64,000 nt of DNA. It comes from Sphagnum magellanicum (Eukaryota; Streptophyta; Sphagnopsida; Sphagnales; Sphagnaceae). The translations under genes and the position numbers were made by a program. The stretch is from NCBI GenBank assembly GCA_021904315.1, contig CM038911.1:14047390-14111389 (forward strand), written 5' to 3'. A model generated the notes under the pieces. It did not search any database. It was not told the DNA's origin and saw only the letters and a program-made list of their open reading frames with translations. Below, one piece after another: positions 1 to 12,451 of the stretch (position 1 is its first letter; the number at the start of each line of letters is the position of its first letter).

Positions 1-950
1 ATCATGACAAGCCTTAGTACTGGATACAACCCTTACATTAACCTAGACCCATCTGTCTCTTGCAATAAAACAAACCTCCAAAGAGATGGAAGCAAAGACA
101 CACCAGAAGAGCATCCATGAGTGCAAAAGGACACAGATGCACAATTTGGGAAAAGTGAACAAAACTGCCAGTCCTTGCCAACATGTTGCACACCCATGAT
201 TCCAGCAGCAGCAGCAGCAGGCTACGTGGCTTCATTCAAGAAATTGTGGCTACATATCCTGTTGCAAGCATATCCTGCAAAACAGCTATGGAAACAGTTC
301 CATTCTGTTTCAGGAATCAACATAAAAGTCTTGCACAATCAATCACCAGTCCACACACTGGCAACTCTTTCACTCTATACTCTCTCTACACTCTCCTACA
401 GATTACTACTGCTGTTCGTGCCTTTCAAAAATCTCCTACAAAACTGCCAGTGCAAAGGCAAACCTCAGCATCTCCAAAGAAGGTAAAAATTGTTTGTTTT
501 CAGACTTCTATATCATTGACACCAGAAGCCTACAAGAGTTTCAATGTACCCATAAGGAAAAGAATAAAACTACAACCTGCTTCGCAAGTCTTTTGACTAC
601 CGGGAAAAAAAAAATTCAAGTCTGAAGAAGCATGTCACAGAGATCTTATTGCTTCCTCATACAAGAAGTCAATAACAAAACAGAAAGTGTCTCTTTCCTA
701 TGAGAAGCCTGGGCCACAATACTATTCTGCTCCTCTGAACATCCCTTGATCTCCTTCACAGTCACAGATTTGTGTTGGTGATGGGCATTTGCATTTGATA
801 AGATACAGCACTTATCATTGCTATACAAACAAGTTCACCCCATGAGATCTTGTGACGGTGAGAAGACTAGGAATGAATCTATAGAAATCTATACTGCCAT
901 TTTACAGTATTGAATTGTCTTTTTTTCCTTTCTCCAATATAGGTTTGGGG

Positions 951-985
<35 letters not shown>

Positions 986-1234
986 CTCTGTGTGCAGTTC
1001 TCTATGTCTCTATAATATTTGCAGTCGGCTTTCTCCCTTCATCTCCCTGGTTGAGACTCTTTCCTCTCTTCCACAAGATTCAATTATCCAATTGCTGATG
1101 AAGGCAGTGGTAGTGTTCTTTGTACATAATCACAAAGGAACAATTGCTTCTCTCAAAACAGTCACTGCTCTTTCCGATTGCAGCTTCCGCTGGCTGCTGG
1201 GTGACATCCAGATTGTGGGTGGGTGGGTATCTTC
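1..1234. other. Gene-poor stretch downstream of the FLZ gene
   Basis: No coding exon is recognised here. The segment lies 3' of the minus-strand FLZ gene and should contain its 3' UTR and downstream flank. A (CT)n microsatellite of about 33 bp sits at roughly 950-983. A short CAG/GCA run at about 205-222 makes Ser/Ala-rich frames that I regard as chance. Confidence 0.5.
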
Positions 1235-2464
1235 TTAGGCTGCTGCTGCAGTCCCAGCAGCAGCCACCACACGGTTCCGGTGAGAAGGGGCTCCAGAAGT
1301 TTTCTTCAGAGCAGCAACCAAACAATTCTCATGGCGCTCATCCAGCATGATTTGCTGCGATCGACACTCAGTACTGCAAAAGGCCTTATCCCCTCTGCAC
1401 AGCAGACAAAAAAAGGCCCATTGAAGATCAATCTATAGTACATCGCATTCTGAAGAGATGGTGATTCTGGAAAATTCTAGTTGCCATCCTGCAGACAAGC
1501 GGCAAAAACTTTCTGACAAGATGCTTGTTGGAGGTGAGGAGGAAGAGATGATGAGAACATACCTGTACATGTAGATGTCCTTGCCATCGACAAGATGTCT
1601 TTTGCAGAAATAACAGGCGTCCAAGAAATGAACTGCTGATGCTGCTGCTGCTGCTGCTACTGCATCAGGAACGACGACAACCTGCTGCGTCTTGAAGGAA
1701 GAAGAAGGTCGCAACAAGAAGGTGTCACGTTCGCCTTCCTCCGGATCTGGCTGCCGCAACCAAGCTACCATTGCACGACCTCCTTGTCCATCAGCAGCTC
1801 CAGCCAAGGGAGGTTGTTGAACACCACCTGAGAATCTGTGCTGTGACGGACGCCCGCTTTTGTGGTAAGAACCAGAGGAGTCTGGAACACGAAGAATAGG
1901 GATAGACATACTCTGCTTCTGTGCAGTAGTGCAGTAAGGATTCGGCCTTGAGTGAAGAATGGAGTCCGCCTTGATTGCAGCAGCAGCGGGAACGACATGA
2001 TGATGATGATGATGATGATTGCGCTGATTTCTCCTATCCACAATGTTGTGGCTCTTCAGTTCTTCCTGGACAACAGCAGTGTTGTTGTTCATGGCAGCCA
2101 CAATGCTCAATCCAACTCCTTCCACTACCTTCCTCTCCCGGGGCACAGAAAGCAGGCTTTCCAGACCTGATCGTTGCTGCAACGGTGGTGACGATGACGA
2201 CGACGACTTTGCGCTGCTGCTGCTGCTTCCGGGAGACGAGGGCTTCAAGCATCCATTGCCGGCGTTTTCAGGCAATGGCTTCGGATTGAAACCGATCACC
2301 AATCTGGGCGGAGGTGCAGTAGGTACTGGTTCCTTGACTGGTGTCGGCTTGAGCTTCTCTTTCGGATGTTCTGGTAGCGGCGAACACTCCTGCGTGAAGG
2401 ATACGGACTCGATCAATGACTCGCTTGAAGTGCGTCGGAGAGTGCGAGGTCTCTTTCCGGTCAT
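1235..2464 (-). CDS. FCS-like zinc finger (FLZ/DUF581) protein, 2 exons
   Basis: Exon 1 is 2464-1563 and exon 2 is 1394-1235, giving about 353 aa. The intron (1562-1395) has a GT donor and CAG acceptor, and the phase-2 join restores an Arg codon inside the zinc finger. The FLZ domain is complete at about residues 280-325: FLDACYFC (Cys284, Cys287), GKDIYMYR, then GDKAFCSTECRSQQI (Cys307, Cys311). The start at 2464 (MTGKRPRTLRRTSSES) is chosen because other FLZ proteins begin with a similar basic KRPR stretch. An in-frame ATG at 2698 would add 78 residues. The region before the finger is low complexity, with Ser, His, Ala and Gln runs. FLZ proteins are plant-specific and bind the SnRK1 kinase as adaptors in sugar, energy and ABA signalling; that role is taken from the family. 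The partner and location cannot be read from this sequence. Confidence 0.9.
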
Positions 2465-2911
2465 ATTCGTGCCGCTGGCGTCTCCTCCTCGCCCCCTGTC
2501 GTCTCCCAGAACAAATGTCTTCAAGAAGCGTTGATGATCGATCTCGAGCTTTTGCAGATGGATGCGGGCGTGTTCGTCGGCTTGCGACAATGACGAATGC
2601 CTAGCAAGAAGAATTCCTCCTAGCCCCGTAACCTGCGTGAGAAACTCTCGGAAAACTCTTATCGCGCTGCCAGATATGGAGGATAACGACGACGACAATC
2701 GAGACGTTAATGGAAGATGTCAAGGAGAGGAAATTGGATATCCTCTCTTGGAAACCGATGTCAAGAAAGCTTCATTTGCAGACAAACGAAGAAATATCTT
2801 ACTGAAGAAAAACGACAACGAACTCGTTTTCACATCCGTCTTCACCAAACGTACACACGAAGAGAAACACGCAATAATGTGACAGTCAGGCAACACACAA
2901 ATAAACAACCC

Positions 2912-2950
<39 letters not shown>

Positions 2951-3540
2951 ACTCTCTCTCTCTCTCTCCCTCCGCCAATGTCTCCTTCAATACAACGCCG
3001 CACAAAACACAAGATCTCTCAGTGGAGTACACACAAATGTATACGCACTCGACCAAAAACCAACACTGAAAAAAAAAAGCGAAACCAAACCTGAAGGATG
3101 CAAACACTGACGAAGAGCAACAAGGGTGGACAAAATTAAAAAATCCACGGTTACGATTCACAGTGACAAAAGAGACAATGAACAATAGAGGGGGTATGTC
3201 CGGCTAGCACACACGAAAACAAACACAAGAATGAGAGAGACAGAGACAGAGAGAGCGAGAGTGCACGCTATCGGACTTGCTTGCAATCGAAACCTTAAAA
3301 GCACAGCAACAGCGACGCTGAAAGCAAGCGAGAAATAGAAGAAGACGAAGAAGGAGCTTTGCAAGGGGGAGCAGACACACAACAACCTGGTCGGTACTTA
3401 ACATAGCCAGGGAGCAAACTCCTCCCCCAACCCCCCCCCCCCCCCCCCCCCCCCCCCACCCACCCACCCACCCGACCTACCAGGCAGCAACTAGCCGACT
3501 AGCTAGTGACTAGGGAACAGGGTTTTTTTTTGTTTTTTTT
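2465..3540. other. Upstream/5' UTR region of the FLZ gene with microsatellites
   Basis: This is the likely 5' UTR and promoter side of the minus-strand FLZ gene. A compound TC / AC / TC microsatellite lies at about 2910-2970, as is common in plant leaders. A poly-C run occupies 3431-3457 and is followed by CCCA repeats. I could not pick a confident TATA box. Confidence 0.4.
3431..3457. repeat. Poly-C tract
   Basis: An uninterrupted run of 27 C residues followed by four ACCC-type repeats. The exact length is likely unreliable in assembly. Confidence 0.9.
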
Positions 3541-3546
3541 TCAACT

Positions 3547-4090
3547 GGCGATCATCCATCATATGGTTTAGCCAAATTTGGCTATGAACAGGATATGAAA
3601 AAAAAGAAGTTTAAGATTCCAACAGCTTTTTGGCTACATGCTAGAACCCCGTAGATAAATATGGTGATACTTTCTAAAAACACTGTTCAAATGTGGCGAC
3701 TATAAAACCAAAAAAACACATATTTTTAGGCATTTTGAAAAAACATTTAAGCCAAATCGCTGCTAATTTTAGCCAGCAAAAACAAAAACAAAGGCTGCTA
3801 GGGAACTACTACTTACTGTGTAAGGACACGTACCAGTATTTTAAAAATAATTTTAGTGGCGAAATTTAGCAAAAAAGAGAAATTCGAAAAGAAGCAAGTT
3901 TGGAGTTTTTCAGGCGCCAGAAATGTAGAAGAAAGAAAAGGAGAAAAAAAAAAAAAAACGCCATAATTCATATATTTGATTTTCATTTGTGACATAGCCA
4001 AGAATATAGAAGGACGATTAAAGATTTGTACTTTATTTTTAGTGTATAGCCAGATTTGGCTAAACCTCGTCGTCGACAGGGATGATTGCC
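3547..4090. mobile_element. Foldback/TIR element, decayed
   Basis: The left arm starts GGCGATCATCC and continues into GGTTTAGCCAAATTTGGCTA (3566-3585). The right arm is its inverted counterpart: TAGCCAGATTTGGCTAAACC (4047-4066) followed outward by GGATGATTGCC (4080-4090). The arms are about 45 bp and imperfect. The inside is AT-rich with no coding frame. A sequence like its interior (3620-3710) recurs at 40781-40865. This suggests a non-autonomous DNA element; the family is not assigned. Confidence 0.55.
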
Positions 4091-6310
4091 ACTGTTTTTT
4101 TTACAGCTTCCTATGGACGATCGCCACTTTGGTGCTGCTACAAACAAAAATTTCCTAAAGAAAACACTCAGGTCCTCTACTGTGGTAGTAGACCCGGGTC
4201 CAGGACCCGGTGATCTTGTAATAAAGCTGGAACCCTGGAAAACGAGGTCGTGTAAAGTGGGTCCAGGTACGTAAAAAGAAGATTCCCCAACAATTACGGC
4301 ATGTAAAAGCGGTAAATATTAGGATTTCAGTTCTAGTTAACTAGGTGTCCACTTCCCTGGTTAACTCTTCCCCCCCCCCTAAATATAGCGTCAGTTAAGT
4401 TAGCCGCGAGTTAAGGTGCAAATTTAACCACGTTTTGTTTTTACCTACCTACTCTTTGGCTACTGCTCCTTCCGCTACTTTAACAGACAAAATTAAGTAA
4501 CCAACCTTTTACTGTAGGTTTCCGGTTCTTCCACGGCGCTGGATTGAGCGGTTAAAGTAATTTCAAAGGCGAAGATGGTGGTGGGGTCAGGGGGTGGGGT
4601 AAATTTTGACTTAATTAAGTAGCGTGTGTAAGGAGGAGTTAACTTACTTGGTAGTTTCTAGTTTCTACCACTTAAGGTAAATAACACACACGTATCATAC
4701 GTTCCAGTTTAGCTGACGAGAGCTGCGTTAATGCTGGCTGGTGACTTAGAGTACTACCAGTACCACTTGGCATGTGGACCGCGTCCCAGGTGGGTTTTTA
4801 CCTTTAAATTCCGATTGTGCTGCATGCGGTTGCAGCAACAACGAAGGTGTTGGTAATTTTGTATGGTTGTAAAAAAATTGAGGGGGGGGGGGCGGCGGGC
4901 TGGGGCCGGGGGGAGGGGAGTCGTCGTTGTAGTTCGGTAAAATAGATTCCTGGGGGGAATTTGTTCACCTCTACTATAATTGTCACTTAGGTGAAGATTC
5001 CGCCCTTGGGTCTCCCCCCCTACAGGGAGTTTCCAGGGTCAACAGCTTTTTAAAAAATGCATGTAACTTGCACGTTACAGATTCGGCCACTTTTTCTCAA
5101 CTCTTTATTGCCGTAGAATCGGCCCAGCTTGTCGATTTTGTGGCCACCACATTATGCATTATTTGTTCCTCTTCGAGTCTCTCGAGCATTCCAACAGCGT
5201 TCCCATTCCGTAAATGTCAAAGAGCAAGCTCTAGACGGTGGATTCTGTCAGGTACCCATACCCCGGTCTTGGCCTATTAGCTTATCCATGCATGGAATGT
5301 TTACCTTGCATAATCCACCATCTCTAGTACATAAAACAGGGGTTGAGGTCAAAATAATCATCTACTAAGTTTGTCACAATTACGTGGCAGAATGCGTCCC
5401 CAGTGCCAATTATATCAAATAATGACCAAAGTTCAATTCAGGTTGTGGCTTATGCACTCAGTAGTCCTTTTATGATGACAATCACCTAATACATTAACGA
5501 GGTCTTGGATGGCAGATTACTTCATTTTCTGTACTGCATTATATGGCATAATCTTCTGGTGATGATCATATGCTCCTAATGGTGACCAAAATGTCTATTT
5601 GAACATGAAATTTTTTTCTAATTCATTGAGTCTCCCGCCCCAGACATTAATATTGTGGAATGGTCGTCGCCCTTTGCCCATGAAAGTTGGGTGGCGTTGC
5701 TTGGCTCACCCTAACAGGCTCGCCTGGTGCCGTTACCCAATGGAAATGGGCAGGGGCTTGAGCATAAAGTGCCATCCTCTATAATTTTACTTGTACTAAT
5801 AATAGAAGATGACATTTTACGCCGTGGAATCAGGCTGGTGGTTCCCACAAGAGGACCAAGGCACAATGAGGAGGGGAACTTGGAATTTGCCTAACACATG
5901 ACTTTTTGACAAATTTTCCAATTAATTTTTAATTAATTTATATGACTTTCCCGAAGTTTGTTTGATTCTGAAAAAAAAGAAAAAGAAAAGTCAATCATCT
6001 ATTTTACCAGCCTATATTATTTTTACTCTCCTTTTAACCTAGCCATGGTTTTTACATGTTATTATTTAACTTTTTACCTTTTCGTTTGGGCCATTGGTTA
6101 CCCTATGTACCCATAAGAGACATAGGACTCATCATTCCAAGACTCCCATTGGTGGAATCCCAAAAAGGACCAATGGGTGGTTTGCATAGGTACCTAAGTC
6201 CCCCTCCCCCCTTCCCAAAATTATATGCCGACCAATAGAGTACCTTTCTTTATTGAAAGTTGACACTTTCAATTTTCCAACTACCAAAGTTGGGACTCTA
6301 GAAATATACT

Positions 6311-6312
<2 letters not shown>

Positions 6313-6347
<35 letters not shown>
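6313..6347. repeat. Poly-G tract
   Basis: Thirty-five consecutive G residues, with two further G-rich tracts at about 6604-6620 and 6966-6982. Such tracts can form G-quadruplexes, and their lengths are error-prone in assembly. Confidence 0.9.
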
Positions 6348-6348
<1 letters not shown>

Positions 6349-7186
6349 CAAATGTGGCCAAATTCCAATTTCATTAGTCTTTCACTCTGGCCCTACCAAG
6401 TCAGATTCAAATACTTTTTTTCCTAGGGAAATGATTTTGATTCACTTCCTTCACGTGTTTTGATACAACATGAACTCTTCTTGGTGCCATGGGAAAAAAT
6501 AAAAATAAAATAATGTTTGTTGTAGGAAGTATGCTCATGGTGGGAACCCCATTGGTCCAAAGGGGAAAAAAATGTCATAATAGTTGGAGGAATGAAGTTG
6601 CATTGGGGGGGGGAGGGGGTAGTAAGTAGGAGCAAGGAACCCCTCCAACACAAAAAAAAACACACACACACAACACACATATCACAGGGTTCTCGGCTTT
6701 TCAATTTTTGTATTAAAAAATTGAAGATTTTGTTTCCCCCAAAAATTAGAAAAAATAGGTCAAATTTACTCTTTTAAAAATATTATTCCCAATTTTTTTT
6801 GTTGGAAAAAGGAAAAAAATCGAAAAAAAACACACACACACACCAAGGAAGACATAAATGGCCATAAGTTTTTTATTTGTTTACTAAGAGCAACAAATGG
6901 GCATATGTTGTTGGGTGGGCACTGGGGAGGTTGGTGGGTGGGGTGCCTGTGGAAAGGGGGATGGTGGGGGGGGGGGGGGGGGGCCACATTCGAATCGAGA
7001 AAGAAAAGGCAAGGGAAGAGGTAGAAGAAAATAAAAGAGGAATAAGGGGAAAAGGAAAAGTAATGAAATAAATTTTAAAATTGACAAAAGGGATGAAAGT
7101 TCGAGATCATGGAACATTCAACAATTTCAAAAAGGATGTAAAATCAATCAAATGTTGTTCTTATGTGAACATAAAGAGGGAGTTCA

Positions 7187-7217
<31 letters not shown>

Positions 7218-7224
7218 GATGAAA

Positions 7225-7520
7225 TGTGACCATGTTAAAGCACTTAAAGAAAATTCCTAGTGTGTTTGGGGCGCACCTTATGCACAATAATAATAATGCC
7301 TCCTCAAAACAAGGGGCCCCTTGTGCTTACACCTTTGAGACCTCTTGTATGTCTTAGGGGACTCTGACTCTTATGACCTTTTTATCTACTTATGTTAAGG
7401 CCCATGATAATATTTGCACTTTGTGCTTTATGATGGGTAAGGCCCAAGGATTTGGGACATTCTCGAAATGTAGGGCTGGACTCAACTACTCCTTTGTCCT
7501 AGGCCCCTTTTTTTGGGGAA
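7225..7520. repeat. Dispersed repeat B, copy 1
   Basis: This aligns by eye to 18015-18350. Shared blocks are TAAAGCACTT followed by GAGAAATT-like sequence and a GGGCGCACCTTA-like block, then TTGTGCTTTATGATGGG, then a GGACATTC block. The two copies differ mainly by an insertion in the middle of the second. Nothing in it looks coding. Confidence 0.6.
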
Positions 7521-10500
7521 TTTGCCTCTTTTCCATCAATGGAGTTTTACAAATGGATGTGATTAACATGGATGAGAAAATTCATTAATAAAATTCACAA
7601 CATGGATCACAAAAGGTACATGCATGGAAATAAATGGATGAATTTGAATGCACATTAAAATGGACGGAAACAACCATCGTAAGTGTGTTTGAATTTCATT
7701 CACATGGCCAACAACATTTATGTCATCAATGTCATTAACCAAGTTTCATCAATTTGGTAAAATTTTCATTTGTTTGATTAATTGCATCCATGTGGTATAT
7801 GATATTAATGTCATTCACATGATCATTATTTTTTATCATTATTGTCATCTATGTTGTCAATTTCATCCATGTCTTGATATTACCTATCCATCAACATATT
7901 GGGGAATTGCCAATGTTGCCAACCCTATGTCTTGGCAAGATGTCCCACAACATGATATTGATTTGCCATATGTCACAAATTCAAACATGAGATATAAGTT
8001 TCGGATTAGATCAATGGCATCCTAGTCTAGGAACATCCCACGCGAACTTGGATGGGACAACAAAGGTGAAAGATGACGAGGTTGAGGCAAGGGTGACAAG
8101 GAAGACATTGTGGGTGACAAGACAACAGGGACAACAAGGACATGGATACAAGATGGTAAGGGGGGATTACATTGATACCAACAAGGAAATGCAAGGTGCA
8201 AAGGGTGGTGATGTGTCCCAAAGTATTGGTGGTAATCCTTGAAAATGATAATAATGGAATGAAAGAAAAACCTAGGGTATATTATTTAGCTCCTCAAATT
8301 AAAACAAAAGGAAAAGGAACACATGAGAGCCTCAAAATGGGACTAGGACAAAGTGATATTTATTTTTTCATGAACATGTTTGAATGAAATTAATTTCATA
8401 AGATAAACAACGCAAGTGATAATGTAAATAGAGTCAAAATCAATTCATGGACTTGCTTCAAAATCACATGGCTTGGACTTGGAAAAAAAACCAACACTTT
8501 CTTCCCTATAATATATCTTGAAATTATTTAGAAATATTACATTAGAATGGCCATTTTCTTGAGAGTCTCAAAATGTATTCCCAAAGGATACATAATGTTT
8601 CAAATATTTAGAGTGTCATAATTCCTTGGAAACATGTCTATTTCAAGCACATGACCCCATATTATTACATTTATTGTCAAGGTTTTTGTAAAGAGATAAA
8701 AATCATTTGATTTGGATGTGATTTCATCCCCAAATTTCCCTTATGAACATTGTAAATTTCATGGAAATCCCAAGCCTTAAAATGAGAGTTCATCCCCATA
8801 TTTCCCCATATTTCCCAAATTGATGTTTTTCAAATTTTTGGCATTTTGGCAATATTCGCCCCTATGTTAGGGTAAGTCCAAATCTTTGCTTAGATGGAAA
8901 ACATAAGTTTAAGTTTTAAATAGGGGGACATTCTTATGATACACCGTTTGTTATTCGATGGCTAGTGTTTGAACAATTGGTGAAAGTTTGCCAATGGTTT
9001 TTTTAAAAAATTTAATAACATACCCATGATTAAACAATTAGATTTTTAAAATTTGATCAATTTCTTTGGTGCATCAATATGGAAGGATGGTTTTAGATGT
9101 GCAATTAAGGGGGTGAGAATAGTTTATATACTATGATTTATTTTTTATTACTAGTTTGTGTGGTTTTGTTTCATGATGGGGGGCAAAGTTCCACATGTTG
9201 ATGCATAAATCAAAACCAATGGGAAGAGAATGTGATAATACTTTGACTATATGGTTATCAATGCCATACTGAACCATTGGAGGAAACAACTGTTCAACTT
9301 TATCAAATGAAATGTTTGGTCTAAGGGGTTTAGGGTCCATTTTTCAACAATCCAACAACACAACAAAGGTCTTTAATTTGGTAATTGGGGGGGGAGGGGG
9401 GGGTGTTCGGGCCAATTTTTTTTAAAATTCAACAACAAAAGCAAGGGAAATTGTTTAGTGAAAGGGGTGACTTTGTTACATTAAAAGGCATCTAATTGAC
9501 CGTTACTAGGAAAAACCTTAACAATCTTAATGTGCACAAACATCACGCAAGGCAATTTTATCTTTGGAACCAACAAACGTGCACATTTATTAACAAACCA
9601 AATTTAATCCTTAGATCCTACAAACATTTATTGGCAACTTAAATGAAAAGCCAACAAGGTGATTGCCCCATTTTTGAACATTTTGCATTTTTTGCCAAAG
9701 AGTTTATCAAGACAACAAGTTACATGGGCAAATTGAAAACATCTATGTAAGAAAACTTTTTCATTTTTACTCTCAATTGTATTTTTACAAAAAATGTCTT
9801 GACCAGATACCATAGATTATGAACTACAATCCTTTTTAGAACTTCTAGTTCCTAATGTAGAAGCTTGAAAACTACAATAAATTGTCATAGTTCAAAAGTA
9901 AATGAAAATGTATATAGTAGATATGAGGAGTGAAGCAAACATATCTAGCAATACTAGCCATCAAGACCAGGTTTAGGGATAAATATCATAGATCATATTT
10001 ACATGAAGAGGTACAAGAAATACTTTCATTGCTATCAATTTGCACAATCTATACCAATAAGTTCTAGAGTTGGAAGGAATGCAAAGAGAACCAAATTTCA
10101 ACAAGTTCAACTTCATACCCATAGTTTGCACATCTACATCATATGTCATTTTAATGTGGAAGGACTTTGAAAAAATTTACACATTCATGGATTTTATTAA
10201 ACCACTAAAGACATATGCAATTGAAACATATCCAACTCTAGTTCATTTTGTCATTTCTTCGTCTATGTTTAGGAAAGGCCTATCTCTTAGGCCAAGACAT
10301 GAACCTCGAACTTCTTGGAGGTTAGGCCAAGAGGAATGAGGATGTGATGGATTTGATTGTGTTTCATAGGTGATGGAACAACATCTTGGATCAACCAACA
10401 ATGGACAAGGAAAATGTGCCACCTATTCCTAAAACATAGCCACAAATTTTTTTAACAAAGGTTAATCAAGTTTCAATGATTGTAGGTAGGAGCAAATGGA

Positions 10501-11538
10501 AAAAATATATTGGAGGAAGCAATGGATGTTGTTGAAATATGAACTTCTTATTTACAAAGGGCCAATAAGTTAGAGAACATACCTTTGAACTTCTATTATG
10601 ACCAAATGAATGGTCAAACTTGATTCTTTAAAATGGGTATAAGAGGAGTGTTAACATAAGAAGAAGATGTAATAATCATTATTTGGACATTAGCTATGCA
10701 AGAATGTGTTTGTCCATATCATTGCACCACCAAAGATGAAAATTGCAAAGTTGATTAGGCAATGCCTACACCAATTTGAAATGGAATACTAGGGAACAAC
10801 TAATGGTTATGGTTCAAATGAAGACATCCGCAATTGAACATTAAACAAGTTGAAGGTCTTGAGGTATGCAAGGCACAAGGTCTGATTGTTAATTCTTGTA
10901 GCTCATTCTACCAAAACTTACAAACATTATATAATCAACATTAATACACATCACATTTGGAATTTTGATGAAACATGCATACAAGTAAGGAGACAATCAA
11001 GAATAAAGGTTTTGGCTAGGTGAGTGTCCAATATAATTTATAACACCATCCCAAAGTTTCAAGAATGGTTAATTAAAAATTGTGTAGTAAATAATAGGTG
11101 GGGCTTTGTCATGATTTTACATTTTCAATGGTGAAAAATTAAAAGATGATTATGTTAAATTTTGCCAACTAGGAACATGAATGGTAATGCAAAAGAAGGC
11201 TTGAATGACATCTTTCTTGGGGTGAAAACACACTATAGGGAAACCATCTTAGGCAAGAAAATGTACTATTTTTTAAGTACATTTTGTATTATTTTGGGGG
11301 CAAATTTTCTTTGATGTCATCTAGCATTTTGATAAACATGTAAAATGGATTTTGATACAAAAGCCTCTAGCATAATTCTTGTTATCTTCCAAACGAAAGT
11401 AAATTTTTAACAATTTAAAAATAATAATAATTATGCTTGTTTGAATGAAAAACCTCATCCAAATGTTTTTTTGTGAAATCACATGAGTGGAACTTTTCAT
11501 ATGGAATTGAAATGGTATAATCAACTCATATTCAATAT

Positions 11539-11671
11539 CACTACTAGAAATTTTGTCTTTTGCAACTTGTCTTATGCAACTAAAAAATCTCACATGCAAC
11601 TATTTTGGAGTTGCATGCGACATTTTTTAGTTGCATAAGACAAGTTGCAAAAGATAAAATTTCTACTAATG
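11539..11671. mobile_element. CACTA-type MITE (foldback, 133 bp) with 3-bp TSD
   Basis: The element opens CACTACTAGAAATTTT and closes with the inverted counterpart AAAATTTCTACTAATG. Only one base of the terminal CACTA is changed at the right end. The arms stay paired for about 50 bp (TTGCAACTTGTCTTATGCAA and its complement), leaving a short loop. Both ends are flanked by TAT (11536-11538 and 11672-11674), the 3-bp duplication expected of CACTA (En/Spm) transposons. It has no coding capacity, so it would have been moved by a transposase encoded elsewhere. Confidence 0.88.
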
Positions 11672-12232
11672 TATATGACTAAATATTTCATCAAATTTTG
11701 TATTTATTTGAATCATTTACAAAATATATTTGCAATTTGTAGTATACTAAAACACGTTTTTTTTTCACAAATGTATTATTTAATCATTTAATATCAATCA
11801 AAAATTGTAATTTCTTTTGACAATTGCATTATTTGGTAGTTGGATTACCTTATTTTGAGTATAATTTATCAAAAAATCTTTTAATATTGGCTTGGTGGTA
11901 ATAAAAAGTCACACAATTTTGAAAAATAATTGTTGTGAGAACATGTTTTGGCCATAATAATGTGCTTTCACCATTTGTTCAAAAAGTTCATATCCTTCTT
12001 CAAAAGATTTGTTATAAGTGGAGTGTCTATAACTAATCAACACTTATCTTATATATAAATTCACTTGGTCTTCCCGTCTGTCTGTGACGTGACGTTTTGC
12101 TACATAATCATTTTTTATGTTTCTGTTGCGGAACCGGCCATAGGGAAAAACATTTTCATCTGGAACTGCCACCCCCGGGAAACCCGTTTGATTTCTACAC
12201 AACTGCTTGCATGAGGTGTGTTTGCGTGTGTG

Positions 12233-12300
12233 CGTTTCTCTCTCTATGACTCTGTCTCTACTGCAAATTTGGCGTCGATTGATGATGCAGGTGATGGACA
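12233..12300 (+). repeat. Helitron internal direct repeat, copy 1
   Basis: About 65 bp ending in GATTGATGATGCAGGTGATGG. It recurs at 14431-14495 with few differences, including GACTCTGTCTCT and GCAAATTTGG. The two copies bracket almost all of the captured DNA in the Helitron. Confidence 0.85.
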
Positions 12301-12349
12301 TCCGGCAAATAGGAAATGCACAGAGTACACATGAGCGTTATCATCACGT

Positions 12350-12451
12350 TTTATGTTTGCAACATTAGATCGGTGTGAGGATATATTGTCAAAGCAGCAT
12401 TACATTGCAGGCAGTGAATTAACAGAATTTGATATTTGGTTGTTTGTGACT
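12350..12451 (+). pseudogene. Captured exon fragment of glutathionyl-hydroquinone reductase (ECM4/YqjG-type GST)
   Basis: One frame reads FATLDRCEDILSKQHYIAG followed by SELTEFDIWLFVT. This matches the C-terminal GST-like domain of plant glutathionyl-hydroquinone reductases (xi-class/ECM4/YqjG), where the block ends in TEADIRLFVTLIRFDEVY. The conserved Ala and Arg of that block are replaced here by Phe and Trp. The match stops after FVT, where the sequence becomes unrelated, so only about 33 codons are present. It has no start, no other domain part and no visible partner exons. It is best read as a gene fragment picked up by the Helitron that surrounds it, not as a working gene. Family enzymes reduce glutathionyl-quinones; no such activity is expected from this piece. 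Confidence 0.8.

Larger units (their letters stand above)
4091..11538. other. Long AT-rich stretch without recognisable genes
   Basis: I see no plausible exon chain on either strand. It contains a short palindrome around GACCCGGGTCC (about 4190-4210), a 35-nt poly-G run (6313-6347), shorter G-rich runs (4880-4920, 6604-6620, 6966-6982), an (ATAC)n microsatellite at about 7188-7215, and one copy of a dispersed repeat (7225-7520). The rest looks like degraded transposon DNA, but no transposase or reverse-transcriptase motif could be picked out. Confidence 0.4.

Noticed and set aside
1433-1560. C-terminal extension of the FLZ frame past DIYMYR
   Set aside because: It reads through the GT donor into the intron. 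The spliced product restores the second half of the zinc finger.
2465-2698. N-terminal extension of the FLZ protein from ATG 2698
   Set aside because: The extension has no family resemblance, while MTGKRPR at 2464 looks like a normal FLZ start. Kept only as an alternative.
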